A stretch of 5,984 nt of DNA. Source: Geobacter sp. (GTDB lineage Bacteria; Desulfobacterota; Desulfuromonadia; Geobacterales; Pseudopelobacteraceae). Location of the stretch: NCBI GenBank assembly GCA_027346925.1, contig DAIERH010000146.1, forward strand, positions 1 through 5,984. The letters run 5' to 3'. The notes below the pieces were generated by a model that was given only the letters and a program-made list of their open reading frames with translations, was not told the origin of the DNA and made no database searches. The position numbers and the translations under genes were made by a program. Position 1 is the first letter of the stretch. Every line of letters starts with the position of its first letter. Shown in pieces: positions 5,767-5,984 of this stretch.

Positions 5767-5797
5767 ACATCGCCACTTGAACTGCCCGAATGCCGGC
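5696..5797. repeat. 12-bp direct repeat pair
   Basis: CCGAATGCCGGC occurs exactly at 5696-5707 and again at 5786-5797, 90 bases apart. The first copy forms one arm and the loop of the GCCGGC hairpin; the second can offer the same GCCGGC sequence as a competing partner. It could equally be a duplicated protein-binding site or coincidence. Confidence 0.4.
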
Positions 5798-5832
5798 TGG
5801 AAATAAGAAGGAAAGAAAGGAGGGAAATTGAT

Positions 5833-5880
5833 GTGAGCAAAAATAAAAAAGACGGGAACGGGATGAGGAGGATTGAATGA
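5833..5880 (+). CDS. Possible 15-codon leader peptide ORF
   Basis: A GTG at 5833 opens VSKNKKDGNGMRRIE and a TGA, preceded by a textbook AAGGAGGG (5817-5824) at eight bases. The same Shine-Dalgarno sequence is also six bases ahead of an ATG (5831) that is followed at once by TGA, a bare start-stop. Either way a ribosome should load here. The peptide is basic and hydrophilic and unlike any family I know. Its stop overlaps the next ATG (ATGA), so the two small ORFs could be translationally coupled. Confidence 0.35.
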   Translation: MSKNKKDGNGMRRIE

Positions 5881-5960
5881 ATAAACGGGTAAGACGCTAC
5901 AGCATGTTGAGACTCTACGCAAATGCGAAAATTGAGGAGGCAACCCATGGACAAGGATAG
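5877..5960 (+). CDS. Possible 27-codon basic peptide ORF
   Basis: The ATG at 5877 has AGGAGG (5866-5871) five bases upstream and overlaps the stop of the preceding mini-ORF. The product begins MNKRVRRYSMLRLYANAK and ends at TAG 5958-5960. It is strongly basic at the start and has no recognisable domain. It overlaps the start of the following gene by 14 bases in another frame, so its translation would influence initiation at 5947. It could be a regulatory leader ORF rather than a functional peptide. Confidence 0.35.
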   Translation: MNKRVRRYSMLRLYANAKIEEATHGQG

Positions 5961-5984
5961 GCCCGATGTGAGGCCTGAATCGGA
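5947..5984 (+). CDS. 5' end of an unidentified gene (runs off right edge)
   Basis: The ATG at 5947 follows AGGAGG (5935-5940) by six bases, an excellent initiation signal. Twelve codons are visible, MDKDRPDVRPES, hydrophilic and charged, too few to identify. It lies downstream of the sigma-54 activator gene, the -24/-12-like site and the structured leader. It is therefore the likely first gene of the activator's target operon. In comparable systems that target is an arsenic respiratory or oxidase operon, but nothing in these 12 residues shows this. Confidence 0.55.
   Translation, partial: MDKDRPDVRPES

Noticed and set aside
5519..5776. 85-codon minus-strand ORF opposite the leader
   Set aside because: Starts at a GTG without a Shine-Dalgarno, shows no recognisable motif, and is explained by the complement of the leader.
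5647..5880. 77-codon plus-strand ORF ending with the mini-ORF
   Set aside because: No ribosome site at its start, composition unlike a protein, and it crosses the hairpin-rich leader. Only the last 15 codons follow a good Shine-Dalgarno.

Overview
The window (5984 bp, GC-rich, with tightly coupled operons) looks like chromosomal DNA of a Geobacter-type deltaproteobacterium. That assignment is an inference from the style of the kinase/regulator pair and the gene content; no rRNA or other taxonomic marker is present. The theme is arsenic.

Left part, minus strand (1-1446): an arsenic resistance operon read leftward. It starts with an internally deleted arsR remnant (1446-1328), followed by arsC (thioredoxin-type arsenate reductase) and acr3 (arsenite efflux permease, running off the left edge). 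arsC and acr3 overlap by four bases. Two related palindromes, both with an ATATC-N10-GATAT core, lie on either side of the arsR remnant. The upstream one sits over the probable divergent promoters.

Middle, plus strand (1527-5250): three genes with four-base overlaps. They encode a PhnD-family periplasmic binding protein, a membrane histidine kinase and an NtrC-family sigma-54 activator. This is the architecture of the AioXSR (arsenite oxidase) regulatory systems and of comparable systems proposed beside arsenate respiration genes. Placed back to back with ars genes, it probably senses an arsenic oxyanion, or phosphate as its analogue. The binding protein has no internal cysteine, unlike AioX, but has an unusual Cys-rich C-terminal tail. 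The activator has GAYTDA in place of GAFTGA.

Right part (5251-5984): about 580 bp without a convincing full gene. It holds a long imperfect inverted repeat starting directly after the regulator's stop codon, a possible frameshifted coding remnant, a sigma-54-like promoter (5577-5593), a run of possible RNA hairpins including mutually exclusive pairings (5644-5766), and then three start sites in quick succession, each with a strong Shine-Dalgarno sequence. The last opens a gene that runs off the right edge and is the obvious candidate target of the activator.

Working model (inference): a periplasmic signal passes from binding protein to kinase to sigma-54 activator, which switches on the gene(s) starting near 5947 through a structured leader. 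The divergent ars operon supplies detoxification. Its own repressor gene is broken, so any ArsR acting on the two operators must be encoded elsewhere.
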